NCBI GenBank assembly: GCA_020053355.1
Contig: JAGVNI010000006.1
Coordinates: 34,451 to 98,450, forward strand
Source: an archaeon
GTDB taxonomy: Archaea; Micrarchaeota; Micrarchaeia; Anstonellales; Bilamarchaeaceae
Length of the DNA stretch: 64,000 nt
Reading direction: 5' to 3'
The translations under genes were made by a program, and so were the position numbers. The stretch's first letter is position 1. Every line of letters begins with the position of its first letter. The notes under the pieces were generated by a model. The model saw nothing but the letters and a program-made list of their open reading frames with translations. It was not told where the DNA came from and made no database searches. Below, in pieces: positions 41,733-50,450 of this stretch.

Positions 41733-43090
41733 CCGCCCGCCCCTGTGGGTTTCTTTCCGCCTTTAATCCCGGAGCAAAAGAGCCTATCCTGCGCTTCCTT
41801 GAAGAATCCCTCGAAATCCGGCCCGGCGCGCTCAATCAGCTTCTTCCTCGCCGCAAGCTCGGCCTCCATCTCCTTTTTGCTGATGTTGAAGGATTGCATG
41901 GCGGATTCCAGCAGGCATCCGCTCCTGATTTTCGCGCCCGGCCGATATACCGTCTCTCCGGACCCGACATCCAGGATTTCGGTGACCATCCGCTTCTCCC
42001 CGGCCTGGCGCTTTTTTATGTCATAAACCAGCATCCTGCGCAGGACGACTATGCAGTCGATGCACTTGCGGTCCTCTTCGCGTATGCCGAACGAGCGGAG
42101 CCGGATGAGCGCCTCATCCGCGCTTTGGGCATGGAACGTGGCATAGCTTCCCCTCGCCTGCCCGGCAAGCAGGACGTCGAAAAGCGCCTCGGTCTCGTCC
42201 TTGTTGCGCACCTCTCCGACAATCATCCGGTCAGGGCGCATCCTTAGCGAATCATACACAAGGTCTCTCAGTGTTATCCCCATCTCCCGGTTCGCGACCA
42301 GCCTTAATTGGTGCGCGTGCGGGATGCTGATTTCCGGGGTCTCCTCGGTGATGATTATGCGCTCGTTCGCCGGGACGAAGGAGAATAGCGCATTCAGCGC
42401 GGTCGTCTTGCCGCTTGCGGTATTGCCTGCGATCATCAAGGAAAAATCACACTGCATGATTATCGAAAGAAAGGCCATGGCCGATATGTCCATCGTGCCG
42501 TTTTGCACGAGTTCGGCAGGCGAGAAAGGCCTTTCGCGGAAGCGCCGTATCGTGATTTCGCCGCATGATATCGGCGCGAGCGAGGCATGGAGGCGCGAGC
42601 CGTCAGGAAGCATCGCATCCAGCCTGGGATTCTGCATCGTGATGTGCCTCCCAAGGTTGCGCGACATCCTATTCACCATGTCCGCTATCGCCTTTTCATC
42701 GTCAAAGCAGGCGTTCACCGCCTTCCAGCCCTGCTTCCGGATATAAACCCGGACAGGCAATCCCGGCCCGATGACGCTGATTTCCTCGACATCCGGGTCC
42801 GCGAGCAATTCGTCCATGAACGCGAATCCGCATATGTGCGCAGACGCAACCGCCCCGAGATATTCCTGCTGGCGCCGCTCGAGATAGACGCCGCTTTCCG
42901 CTGCGGCTTTTTGCAGCATGCGGCAGGCCAGCTCCCTCCCCCCGCCATCAGCGCCGCCCAATGCGTCGCGGAATCGTGCGCCCTCCCTGAAGCGCTCCTG
43001 GGCTGCGATAATCAGGCCTTCTTCCTCAGGGCTAAGAATTGGCAAATCGAGGCGGTATTGGCCCCCCTCTAGTATCCTCCAGCCGAGCAT
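41726..43090 (-). CDS. type II/IV secretion ATPase (TadA/FlaI/VirB11-like)
   Basis: 454 residues. Walker A 'AGNTASGKTTALNALF', Asp box 'IITEETPEI', Walker B 'DRMIVGEVRNKDETEALFD', and a His box ('SYATFHAQSADEALIRL') are present. The N-terminal region (about 90-200) is the usual ATPase N-domain. It powers pilus assembly with the TadC-like partner directly downstream. The C-terminus carries two Cys but no zinc motif. Confidence 0.93.
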   Translation of the reverse strand: MLGWRILEGGQYRLDLPILSPEEEGLIIAAQERFREGARFRDALGGADGGGRELACRMLQKAAAESGVYLERRQQEYLGAVASAHICGFAFMDELLADPDVEEISVIGPGLPVRVYIRKQGWKAVNACFDDEKAIADMVNRMSRNLGRHITMQNPRLDAMLPDGSRLHASLAPISCGEITIRRFRERPFSPAELVQNGTMDISAMAFLSIIMQCDFSLMIAGNTASGKTTALNALFSFVPANERIIITEETPEISIPHAHQLRLVANREMGITLRDLVYDSLRMRPDRMIVGEVRNKDETEALFDVLLAGQARGSYATFHAQSADEALIRLRSFGIREEDRKCIDCIVVLRRMLVYDIKKRQAGEKRMVTEILDVGSGETVYRPGAKIRSGCLLESAMQSFNISKKEMEAELAARKKLIERAGPDFEGFFKEAQDRLFCSGIKGGKKPTGAGGC

Positions 43091-43185
43091 GCCTAAGCCG
43101 GCGCGAAATGGGCAATATTAACCTTCTTAGGATGCCGGTGTGGATTCTCACATAAATAATGGCGAGCGGCTTGAATGATGGAAAC

Positions 43186-43380
43186 TCATAGCCCTTCTAC
43201 AGAGGTAAAATTAGATTTTTTCTTTTTGATGTCCTTTTTTGCTCCGTTGACCAGTTCCCGCTCCCTTCTTGCCAATTTGTCATCAAGCGCATGCGCGTCA
43301 AGAATACGATTAATCTTGGCCTCCAGCTTCTTGAACTCCTCTATCGATACATACGCGTTTCCCATCGTCATATTTACCAC
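43186..43380 (-). CDS. RelB-like antitoxin candidate
   Basis: 64 residues, acidic/basic and helical: 'NAYVSIEEFKKLEAKINRIL' resembles archaeal antitoxins of RelE toxins, with a Lys-rich C-terminus. It starts 5 bases after the RelE-like stop. The order is toxin first, opposite to classical relBE but as in higBA. No DNA-binding HTH is obvious. Confidence 0.65.
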   Translation of the reverse strand: MVNMTMGNAYVSIEEFKKLEAKINRILDAHALDDKLARRERELVNGAKKDIKKKKSNFTSVEGL

Positions 43381-43385
43381 ATTTT

Positions 43386-43631
43386 TTACTTATAAACCTT
43401 CCCTCGTGTGTCAAAATCCACGATGAAGACAGTGCCCCCGTCTATTATGAACAATATCCGGTATTTCCCAATCCGCGACCTGTATGTGTTTTCTTCTCCC
43501 TTGATTTTTATCGTATCCAGGCTGAAGGGGTTGGATAAAAGTCCGAAAGCGTCTTTCAGCCTTTCCTTGAGTTCTGCATCACAAAGCCTTTGGAATTTCT
43601 TTTGCGCTCTTTTGTGGATCAGAACCTGCAT
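43386..43631 (-). CDS. relE: RelE/ParE-type toxin
   Basis: 81 residues from Met at 43631 (the track gives Met at 43652, 88 residues). 'QVLIHKRAQKKFQRL' at the start and 'YRSRIGKYRILFIIDGG' to 'DTRGKVYK' at the end match the RelE fold, with basic catalytic residues. It should cleave mRNA in the ribosome or inhibit gyrase. Followed by its antitoxin candidate. Confidence 0.82.
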   Translation of the reverse strand: MQVLIHKRAQKKFQRLCDAELKERLKDAFGLLSNPFSLDTIKIKGEENTYRSRIGKYRILFIIDGGTVFIVDFDTRGKVYK

Positions 43632-43731
43632 GCCCTGATTGATTATGGCCATATAAAAAGCGAAAACATGGCTTATTTCCGCGGAAGGCCCACCTAAGTA
43701 CTTAAAATATCATCTATATACACTATATACC

Positions 43732-44535
43732 ATGAAACTCAGGCAGGCGGAGCATCTGCAGAAGCCTTCACGGATAAAGTTCAGGCTGATGGAGCCGCTG
43801 CTTGCCGTCTCAATCGCAATTCCCCTCCTTCTTGGCTGCAAGGACCAGAATGGCACAGCCGAGCAATCAAGCACCCCTGCGCAGTCAGCAGAATTCATGC
43901 CTGAACCTGAAATCCCGCATTTCATCCCATCCGGCCCGGCATACAAAACCTTGCCTTCACAGGTCACCCCGAATGCCGCACTGCCGGCTCCTGCACTATC
44001 CCCACCCGCATTGTCCGCGCCGCCTCCCGCATCGTCCGAGTCTTATTCAGCCCTTAATGACATCATCGCCCGGCGCGTTGCCCAAAGCAAAACCAAGATG
44101 AAACTGACCCCGGATGAAGGGAGGCTCGCGGAGGGGTATTTGCGTTCGGACCTGCCACTTATGCCAACGGCATCCGCCCTCGCAGGCCGGATGCCCAAAA
44201 CGACAATCGAAATAATCCGGGCTATGCACGAGCGCAATGTCACTCGCGAAGACGCCGAAGGGATGGCCTCCTATCTCCTCCGGATGCTCGATTCGATGCG
44301 CCTTAGCAAGCTGGAAACGTTCGACGATTGCTGCTCCCATGTTTTGGGCCGGCAGTGGAACCAGATAGACTATTCAGGGGAGAAAATCGACTGGCAATCC
44401 CAGCAAAGGCACTACGCCTCGCGCGGCGTGCCGGACCTGCTTACAGCAGAACACGTCCGGAAGTATTTCGCAGTAGAGTCTGGAATGCCCTATTTCAGGA
44501 GGATTTTCAACCCGCAGGGCCCGCTTCCGGAATAG
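43732..44535 (+). CDS. putative lipoprotein, unknown function
   Basis: 267 residues. The basic N-terminus and hydrophobic stretch end in a lipobox 'IPLLLGCKD' (Cys near residue 36). A Pro/Ser/Ala-rich linker follows (about 40-105) and then a helical domain with two adjacent Cys ('FDDCCSHVLG'). It is probably exposed on the surface. A 'cttaaaatat' box lies about 27 bases upstream. No family recognised. Confidence 0.7.
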   Translation: MKLRQAEHLQKPSRIKFRLMEPLLAVSIAIPLLLGCKDQNGTAEQSSTPAQSAEFMPEPEIPHFIPSGPAYKTLPSQVTPNAALPAPALSPPALSAPPPASSESYSALNDIIARRVAQSKTKMKLTPDEGRLAEGYLRSDLPLMPTASALAGRMPKTTIEIIRAMHERNVTREDAEGMASYLLRMLDSMRLSKLETFDDCCSHVLGRQWNQIDYSGEKIDWQSQQRHYASRGVPDLLTAEHVRKYFAVESGMPYFRRIFNPQGPLPE

Positions 44536-44568
44536 CCGGAGCCGCAGCCCGTCAATGCTTTTCAATCC

Positions 44569-45831
44569 TCAATCCAGCCCATAGCGCTCGGTATTCGGAT
44601 GGAGGAGCATATTCATCGGAAGGATGATTGCCACGATAAAAACCGCAAAAAGCGGCATAAGTGCGGCAAACAATAACAGCTTGGCTGCATGGATTCGCGG
44701 ATTCGAATTGTCCGAGAGGGGAAGGAATCCGCCATTTGCTGTCCTGAAATACGCCTTCTTGGAGAAAATGGCGGCGAATGCCACGGCAATGCCGGACCTG
44801 CTGGAATCTATGGCCATGTTCTTTCTGAACGTGTCCCGCAATACCCCAAAGGGCATTCGCAGATAGCCCAAATCAAACCTCAGCGGCGACGAATAATTCA
44901 CATGGTCGAAATTCTCCGGTATCCCTTCCACTATACAGTCCCTGAATCCGGATGACAGCCTGTCCGATGCTGCTTTTCCGTATATGTGGCCGAGCAGGCA
45001 GGACAACAGGGCTGAAGCCGCCCGCCTTCCGTATGGCGGGAAGAATATGAGGTGAACCGGCAAGGAAAGCGCCAAGGTCGCCGAAATGATGAACCATGAC
45101 TCGGCGCCCGTTTTCCGGGATATCGCCAGGCTGTTCACCTGGTACTTCATGGATTTGTCAATGTTGTCATAAGACAACAAAGCAACCCAGGGGTGCTGGC
45201 ACTGGCTCCGGATGATGTGCGGCCTGGTTTTTATCCTGATTCCATACTCGCTGTCCTCGGCTCCCCAGTATAGCGGGAGATAATAAAGCCCGTATCTCAT
45301 GGCTGTCTCCGTGGTCAGGAGGCCATACCACGGTATGACCCATCCGGGGATGAGTTGGATTAATTCGCCTTTCTCCATCACCCTTGCAGTCGGCTTGACG
45401 AATCCCTTGTCCCGGTTAGAGACAAGCGTCTCCACCAGGTCCGCGCTGACAGGCATGCAGTCGATATCGGCGAAAATCATCTGCCTATAACCGTTTTCAA
45501 GCGCGTATCGCTGGCCTGTGAAAAAGCCCCCTGCCGAGCCGGTGTCCTCCTTCCTTTTAGCGACTATCACCCCGAAATCCGGCTTCTTTTTTTCTATCGC
45601 TTCATATACCTTCGCCTCTTCCGAGACCTTGTTGAGGATGAGTATCGCGTCGAAATCCCGGAACGTCTGCCTGGAAAGGGCATCGAGATGCTCCGCAAGC
45701 CAGCCATACTCGGTATAAATCGGGATTATGATAAGCGTGTCCGAGCTTCGTCTGTTGAATTCCTTCGTGGAAGATACCAGCTCAGCAAATCTCATGTCGA
45801 ACCCTTGCCTGGGCATGCGCGCATCCATCAT
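44569..45831 (-). CDS. GT2 glycosyltransferase with C-terminal membrane helices
   Basis: 420 residues; the start is uncertain, with Met codons at residues 1, 2, 6 and 13. 'LIIIPIYTEYGWLAEHLDAL' opens a GT-A fold. 'AGGFFTGQRYALENGYRQMI' followed by 'FADIDCMP' places the metal-binding acidic residues. The region resembles galactofuranosyltransferase-like GT2 enzymes. Hydrophobic helices near residues 255-275 and 390-410 anchor it. It is probably part of the surface glycan locus. Confidence 0.82.
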   Translation of the reverse strand: MMDARMPRQGFDMRFAELVSSTKEFNRRSSDTLIIIPIYTEYGWLAEHLDALSRQTFRDFDAILILNKVSEEAKVYEAIEKKKPDFGVIVAKRKEDTGSAGGFFTGQRYALENGYRQMIFADIDCMPVSADLVETLVSNRDKGFVKPTARVMEKGELIQLIPGWVIPWYGLLTTETAMRYGLYYLPLYWGAEDSEYGIRIKTRPHIIRSQCQHPWVALLSYDNIDKSMKYQVNSLAISRKTGAESWFIISATLALSLPVHLIFFPPYGRRAASALLSCLLGHIYGKAASDRLSSGFRDCIVEGIPENFDHVNYSSPLRFDLGYLRMPFGVLRDTFRKNMAIDSSRSGIAVAFAAIFSKKAYFRTANGGFLPLSDNSNPRIHAAKLLLFAALMPLFAVFIVAIILPMNMLLHPNTERYGLD

Positions 45832-45999
45832 CTAACCTTCCGGCCTATCAGGATGCCAACGCCGCGTAGTCCTGGCAATTGTATCCCATCAATACATTAA
45901 ATTATGGAACATCCCAGGTTTTCGCCCTGTTTGTATGGGGAAATCCGCATCACGGCCATTAATAAAAGGAAACCGCGAAAAGCGTATGAGGGGGTCTAT

Positions 46000-46875
46000 T
46001 TGAAGTGCCTGGTAATCGGCGCTAGCGGACTTGTCGGCAGGGAACTGGCGAGCAGGCTTGCTGCTAATGATGAAACTGCCGTCACGTTCCTCAGCAATCC
46101 AATCGAAATCAAAGGCGCGGAAGCGCACCGGCTTGACCTGGCAAATCCCGGGTCCGCAACGGAATTAATCGGCTCATTCAAACCCGAAATCGTCTTCCAT
46201 CTGGCAGCGAATCCCAGCGTGGACTGGCACGAGAGGGAGCAGGCCGCGGCATATGCCGTGAATGTCGCTTGCGCAATTGCCATTTCCAGGAAAACCCGCG
46301 AAATAGGCGCAAAGCTTGCATACCTCTCGTCCGCGTTCGTCTTTCCGGGATTCGGGAAATTCTATTCAGAGGAAGACATCCCCGCCCCCGTCAACTTCTA
46401 TGGCGCTACAAAGGCCGCAGCCGAATCCGCGGTCCGTGCGAATCCGAACCACGTCATCGTCCGGACAGACCAAATCTACGGTCCGCACAAAGCGGGCCAG
46501 AAAAAATCCTTCGTCGTCTCGACGCTCGAAAAACTCTCGCAGGGCAAGAAAGCGGAAGTGTGCAGGGACTGGATGAACTGCCCCACCTATTACGGTGATT
46601 TGGCAGCGGTTCTCATGCACCTGGCATCCTCAGAAAAAACAGGCACATACCACGCGGCCGGGCCGGATTTCATCGACAGGTACGACTGGGCGCTCCGCAT
46701 CGCTGCCGCATTCGGCAAGGACGCATCGCTTGTCGCGGGCATAGAGTCCGCCACCCTGGACCTTCCTGCAAAGCGGCCGAATGTCCGGCTTTCGTGCGGC
46801 AAGCTCATGCAAGAGACAGGAATCCGGATGAAAGGCGTGGACGAAGGCCTGGTGGAGATGATGCGCCATGTCTGA
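46000..46875 (+). CDS. RmlD-like NDP-sugar reductase/epimerase (SDR)
   Basis: 291 residues from TTG 46000, supported by an 'attaataaaa' box about 35 bases upstream; the track start at 45904 lies before that box. 'CLVIGASGLVGRELASRL' is the Rossmann motif and 'YGATK' the catalytic Tyr-Lys. It resembles dTDP-4-dehydrorhamnose reductase. The rmlC-like gene overlaps it by 8 bases. No RmlA or RmlB is in the window, so the true nucleotide sugar may be CDP-linked. Confidence 0.8.
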   Translation: MKCLVIGASGLVGRELASRLAANDETAVTFLSNPIEIKGAEAHRLDLANPGSATELIGSFKPEIVFHLAANPSVDWHEREQAAAYAVNVACAIAISRKTREIGAKLAYLSSAFVFPGFGKFYSEEDIPAPVNFYGATKAAAESAVRANPNHVIVRTDQIYGPHKAGQKKSFVVSTLEKLSQGKKAEVCRDWMNCPTYYGDLAAVLMHLASSEKTGTYHAAGPDFIDRYDWALRIAAAFGKDASLVAGIESATLDLPAKRPNVRLSCGKLMQETGIRMKGVDEGLVEMMRHV

Positions 46876-47422
46876 GATGGAAACGCTTGATTTGCCGATT
46901 TTCGGGGCCTTCATGATACGCCCCAAGGTTTTCAGCGATGGCCGGGGCTCGCTTCTCAAGATGTACAACCGCCCCATACTCGAAGGCCGGGGCATCGAGC
47001 CCGCATTCGTCGAGGATTATTTCACGGTCTCAAAAAGGGGCGTCTTGCGGGGCCTCCACTACCAGGTTGCTCCGTTTAGCCAGGCAAAACTTGTGCGCTG
47101 CATGCGGGGGGAGATATTCGATGTGATGGTGGACATGCGCAAGACATCCCCGACATTCGGCAAATGGTTCGGGAAAATGCTCCGTGAACCAGAGCCGGTG
47201 AGCCTCTATCTGCCCCGCGGCTGCGCGCACGGCGTGCTATCGATGACTGACGGGAGCCTGCTCTCCTACCAGGCCGACAACGATTATTCGCCGCCCCACG
47301 AGCGCTCGCTGCTATGGAACGACCCGGACCTTGGAATCGCATGGCCGAAATTGGATGGCTATACGGTGTCGGAGAAGGATTCGGCCGCGAAAAGGTTCGC
47401 CCATGCCGAGAAGCTCCGCTAA
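46868..47422 (+). CDS. RmlC-like NDP-4-keto-sugar 3,5-epimerase
   Basis: 184 residues, typical cupin epimerase length. 'GVLRGLHYQVAP' holds the catalytic His, 'FGKWFG' and 'YLPRGCAHGVLSMTDGS' the substrate pocket. In the dTDP-rhamnose pathway this enzyme epimerises C3 and C5. Here the cluster makes a CDP-4-keto sugar, so it may act on that substrate or at one carbon only. Overlaps the RmlD-like gene by 8 bases. Confidence 0.86.
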   Translation: MSEMETLDLPIFGAFMIRPKVFSDGRGSLLKMYNRPILEGRGIEPAFVEDYFTVSKRGVLRGLHYQVAPFSQAKLVRCMRGEIFDVMVDMRKTSPTFGKWFGKMLREPEPVSLYLPRGCAHGVLSMTDGSLLSYQADNDYSPPHERSLLWNDPDLGIAWPKLDGYTVSEKDSAAKRFAHAEKLR

Positions 47423-47519
47423 GGGCTAATGATTTTTTCCCTTGGGCCGGCCGCCGCCATGCGGCAAATCCGATGCGGCAGATTCTTTTTTATGGATGGC
47501 GTCTTAGGTATTGGTCGAT

Positions 47520-48446
47520 ATGGGAATCCTGAAAACGCACCTGCACATCCTTGCGATGGAGCATAAGAACCACCCAATCCGCGGCAAAGTGCTCGTCATA
47601 AGCCAGCAGGCGGTATACGCGACGCTGGATGAAACGGCTTCGATATACAAGCGGCACGGCGTCCCCGCAAAATCGCTGCCGGAGGGCTTTGATGCGAAAA
47701 ACAAGATTCCAATCTGGAAGGGGACCACCCGTGACAATTTCACCAACTGCAAGACGCTGATGACTCTCCTTGGCGCGGAAGAAGTCCAGGTCTGCGACGT
47801 CTCGGAATACGAGGGCCCGGATTTCCTCCTCAACCTCAATCGGCCGGTCAATCCGCGCCACCACCACATGTTCGACGCGATAATCTGCTTTGCCACCCTT
47901 GAGCATACATTCGACGTCCCCCAGGCCCTTGAAAACCTGAACCTGATGCTGAAAAAAGGCGGGGTGCTGGCCTGCATGACGCCGGTCGCGATGATGAACC
48001 ACGGGTTCTATTCAATACACCCCACACTTTACCTGGATTATTTCAAGGCAAACGGGTTCAAGGACTTCAGCTTTTACCTGATGAATGACAACGGGGGCAA
48101 CTGCAGGGGGCCCCACGACGTATTCCGGCTGAACGAAAAAATGGCCGGCACCGCCTTATGCCACCTGGCAAAGGCTTCTGAAGTGGTATTCTTTGCGAGA
48201 AAGCCCCATGATTACGTGTTTTCGAATAACCGCGACATCGTCCAATCGGAATACACATCGGATTCAGGCTGGGCCTCAGGCGGGAAAGAGGAAAGCGGCA
48301 CGAAAAGCAACTCGAGGATGAAAAAGATGTTCTGGAGCCTGCCTCCGTCGGTAAGGAACCGCATCCCATACGACTCCGCAGCCGAATTGTACGCGAAATT
48401 GAAGCATCCCGGCCTGGCCAGGCCAATCCGTATCGGGCGCTTTTAG
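47520..48446 (+). CDS. class I methyltransferase in sugar locus
   Basis: 308 residues from ATG 47520, about 25 bases after a 'tttttat' box; the track TTG start is 3 codons earlier. 'FDAIICFATLEHTFDVPQAL' and 'LMLKKGGVLACMTPV' are late methyltransferase motifs, while the glycine-rich motif I is weak. It probably methylates a sugar of the surface glycan; sugar O- or C-methylation is inferred from the setting. 'TSDSGWASGGKEESGTK' is a low-complexity linker near residue 255. Confidence 0.68.
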   Translation: MGILKTHLHILAMEHKNHPIRGKVLVISQQAVYATLDETASIYKRHGVPAKSLPEGFDAKNKIPIWKGTTRDNFTNCKTLMTLLGAEEVQVCDVSEYEGPDFLLNLNRPVNPRHHHMFDAIICFATLEHTFDVPQALENLNLMLKKGGVLACMTPVAMMNHGFYSIHPTLYLDYFKANGFKDFSFYLMNDNGGNCRGPHDVFRLNEKMAGTALCHLAKASEVVFFARKPHDYVFSNNRDIVQSEYTSDSGWASGGKEESGTKSNSRMKKMFWSLPPSVRNRIPYDSAAELYAKLKHPGLARPIRIGRF

Positions 48447-48499
48447 CGCAGTCATCGCCGCAAGGTGGGCTTAAAAGAAGAAAGCAACCTCTATCCTGC

Positions 48500-49408
48500 A
48501 TGAAGGTCGCGGTAACCGGCGGGGCGGGGTTCATAGGTTCGCACCTCGTGGATTCTCTTGTGATGGACGGCCATGAGGTCTACGTCATCGACAACCTGGC
48601 GACAGGCCGGGAGGAAAACGTGAATAAGAAGGCCATCTTCATGAAGCGGGACATCCGCCATGATCTATCCAACGAACTTGAGGGGATGGACGCGTTGTTC
48701 CACCTAGCGGCCGACCCGGATGTGCGGACAAGCGCCCAGGACCCCCAGAAAAGCCTGGATGTGAATGTCTTGGGCACATTCTCGCTCCTCGAATCCTGCC
48801 GGAAGGCCAATTTGATGCGTGTCGTGCTCGCTTCCACATCGACAGTTTACGGGGAGACGGACGTCATTCCCACCCCGGAAACCCACCCCTGCAAGCCTAT
48901 CAGCAATTACGGCGCGAGCAAGCTCGCCTGCGAAGCCTACCTCTCCTCATACTGCTCCACGTACGGCATGAAGGGGACGGCATTGCGCTTTGCCAACATC
49001 TTCGGCGAACGGAGCGCCCACGGCATCATGTTCGATTTCTACCATAAGCTCATGCATGACGGCAAGAGGATGGAAATCCTCGGGGACGGAAAGCAGGACA
49101 AGTCCTATCTCTATGTCTCGGACTGTGTTTCCGCCATGATGATTGCATGGAAGAAGCAGGATGCCCAGTATGATGTTTTCAACGTCGGTTCGAATAAGAC
49201 GGTCCAGGTGAACGAGATTGCCCGGCTTGTCAGCAGGGAGCTGAATCTCTCCCCGGAATTCCATTACACGGGGACCCCGAGGGGCTGGGCGGGGGATGTC
49301 AAGCTGATGCTGCTTGATAACTCTAAAATCGAAAAGCTTGGCTGGGCGCAAAAAGTCAGTTTTGTTGAAGGCGTCAGGAATTACGTGAAGTGGCTCTCTA
49401 TATCCTAG
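48500..49408 (+). CDS. NAD-dependent sugar epimerase (GalE-like SDR)
   Basis: 302 residues. 'VAVTGGAGFIGSHLVDSL' binds NAD, 'STSTVYGE' holds the catalytic Ser/Thr and 'NYGASKLACE' the Tyr-Lys. This fits UDP-glucose (or GlcNAc) 4-epimerases and related dehydratases. A 'cttaaaag' box lies about 27 bases upstream. Its 3' end overlaps the convergent glycosyltransferase by 11 bases. Substrate not determined. Confidence 0.86.
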   Translation: MKVAVTGGAGFIGSHLVDSLVMDGHEVYVIDNLATGREENVNKKAIFMKRDIRHDLSNELEGMDALFHLAADPDVRTSAQDPQKSLDVNVLGTFSLLESCRKANLMRVVLASTSTVYGETDVIPTPETHPCKPISNYGASKLACEAYLSSYCSTYGMKGTALRFANIFGERSAHGIMFDFYHKLMHDGKRMEILGDGKQDKSYLYVSDCVSAMMIAWKKQDAQYDVFNVGSNKTVQVNEIARLVSRELNLSPEFHYTGTPRGWAGDVKLMLLDNSKIEKLGWAQKVSFVEGVRNYVKWLSIS

Positions 49409-50432
49409 TTACGAGATTCCCGAATTTAGCCTTGAAGTCCGCAATGCGCTCGTCCATCCCGAAAGGCCTTGCCGCATCCTTGAATTTCCTCGAATACGCC
49501 GCTTTTTCCGCTTCCGTTGAATCCAGGTATTTCCCCACCCTGCTTACGCACTCGTCGATGTCGAAATCAAGGACGAACGACTTGTCGACGCTCCCGACGA
49601 CCTCCTTGGTCCCTGTCCAATTGGAGACGAAAGTCGGAATGCCGCCCAGCATGGTCTCAAGGGTGGCTATCGGGAACGTGTCGTACCTTCCGAAATGGAG
49701 GGCCGCGACGCTGGCTCCGACTTCGGCGCAATAACCTGCATCGGTCGGTATCGGCCCGACCGTTATCCTGTCCCTGTGCTTCACGGTTTCGAGGTATTTC
49801 CCGTCCAATTCCTTTGCCACAATCCTCAGCTTCAGTTTATCATCCGTTCCAGCGAGCTTGTCGAAAACCTTTATCGCCACGTCCGTGCCTTTGTAGTCGA
49901 CAGGTCCCCCGACGCATACCAGCGTTTTCGATTGCGGGTTGAACGCGTTCTTTTCCAGCGGGCCGTATTTCTCATCCTTGATGTACGGATAGACGACCTC
50001 TGCCGGCTTTTCGACGCCGTTCTTTATTAGGAAATCTGCGCACATTTTGGACACCGGAAGGAATCCGTCCACCTCTTTTATCAGGCTTTTCATCAGTGCC
50101 GCCGAGAACGCGTCGGTCTCGTTGTTGAAGACCTTGAATATCTTGGGGGATGCGAACAATTCCACGATTTTCAGTTTTTTATTGTACAGCCGCTTATGCA
50201 AGGCGGCGTACTCGTAGATGGATTCCGTTATGACGATGTCCCCGGTGTAATGCTCCTTTTTCCTCGAATAGGAGAGCAGGTGGGCTCCCCGGCGAAGGAG
50301 ATAAAGCCGGTCGCGCGTCACGGGGAGGTCGATTTTCGTTATCTCGTCGCATACGGCATTGAAGAAGCCTATATGGGCGAAACTGCTATGGTCGCTGAAC
50401 CGGATCCCGTGAATGCTCTTTCCATTTATCAT
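49398..50432 (-). CDS. GT4-family glycosyltransferase
   Basis: 344 residues with a GT-B fold pattern. 'LVCVGGPVDYKGTDVAIKVF' is the beta-strand/loop that opens the nucleotide domain. 'FGRYDTFPIATLETMLGGIP' replaces the usual E-x7-E donor-binding motif. It is the last gene of the rfbFGH-led operon. No membrane helices are seen. Donor and acceptor unknown. Confidence 0.82.
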   Translation of the reverse strand: MINGKSIHGIRFSDHSSFAHIGFFNAVCDEITKIDLPVTRDRLYLLRRGAHLLSYSRKKEHYTGDIVITESIYEYAALHKRLYNKKLKIVELFASPKIFKVFNNETDAFSAALMKSLIKEVDGFLPVSKMCADFLIKNGVEKPAEVVYPYIKDEKYGPLEKNAFNPQSKTLVCVGGPVDYKGTDVAIKVFDKLAGTDDKLKLRIVAKELDGKYLETVKHRDRITVGPIPTDAGYCAEVGASVAALHFGRYDTFPIATLETMLGGIPTFVSNWTGTKEVVGSVDKSFVLDFDIDECVSRVGKYLDSTEAEKAAYSRKFKDAARPFGMDERIADFKAKFGNLVTRI

Positions 50433-50450
50433 GTTTGCCGCACCCTTCCA

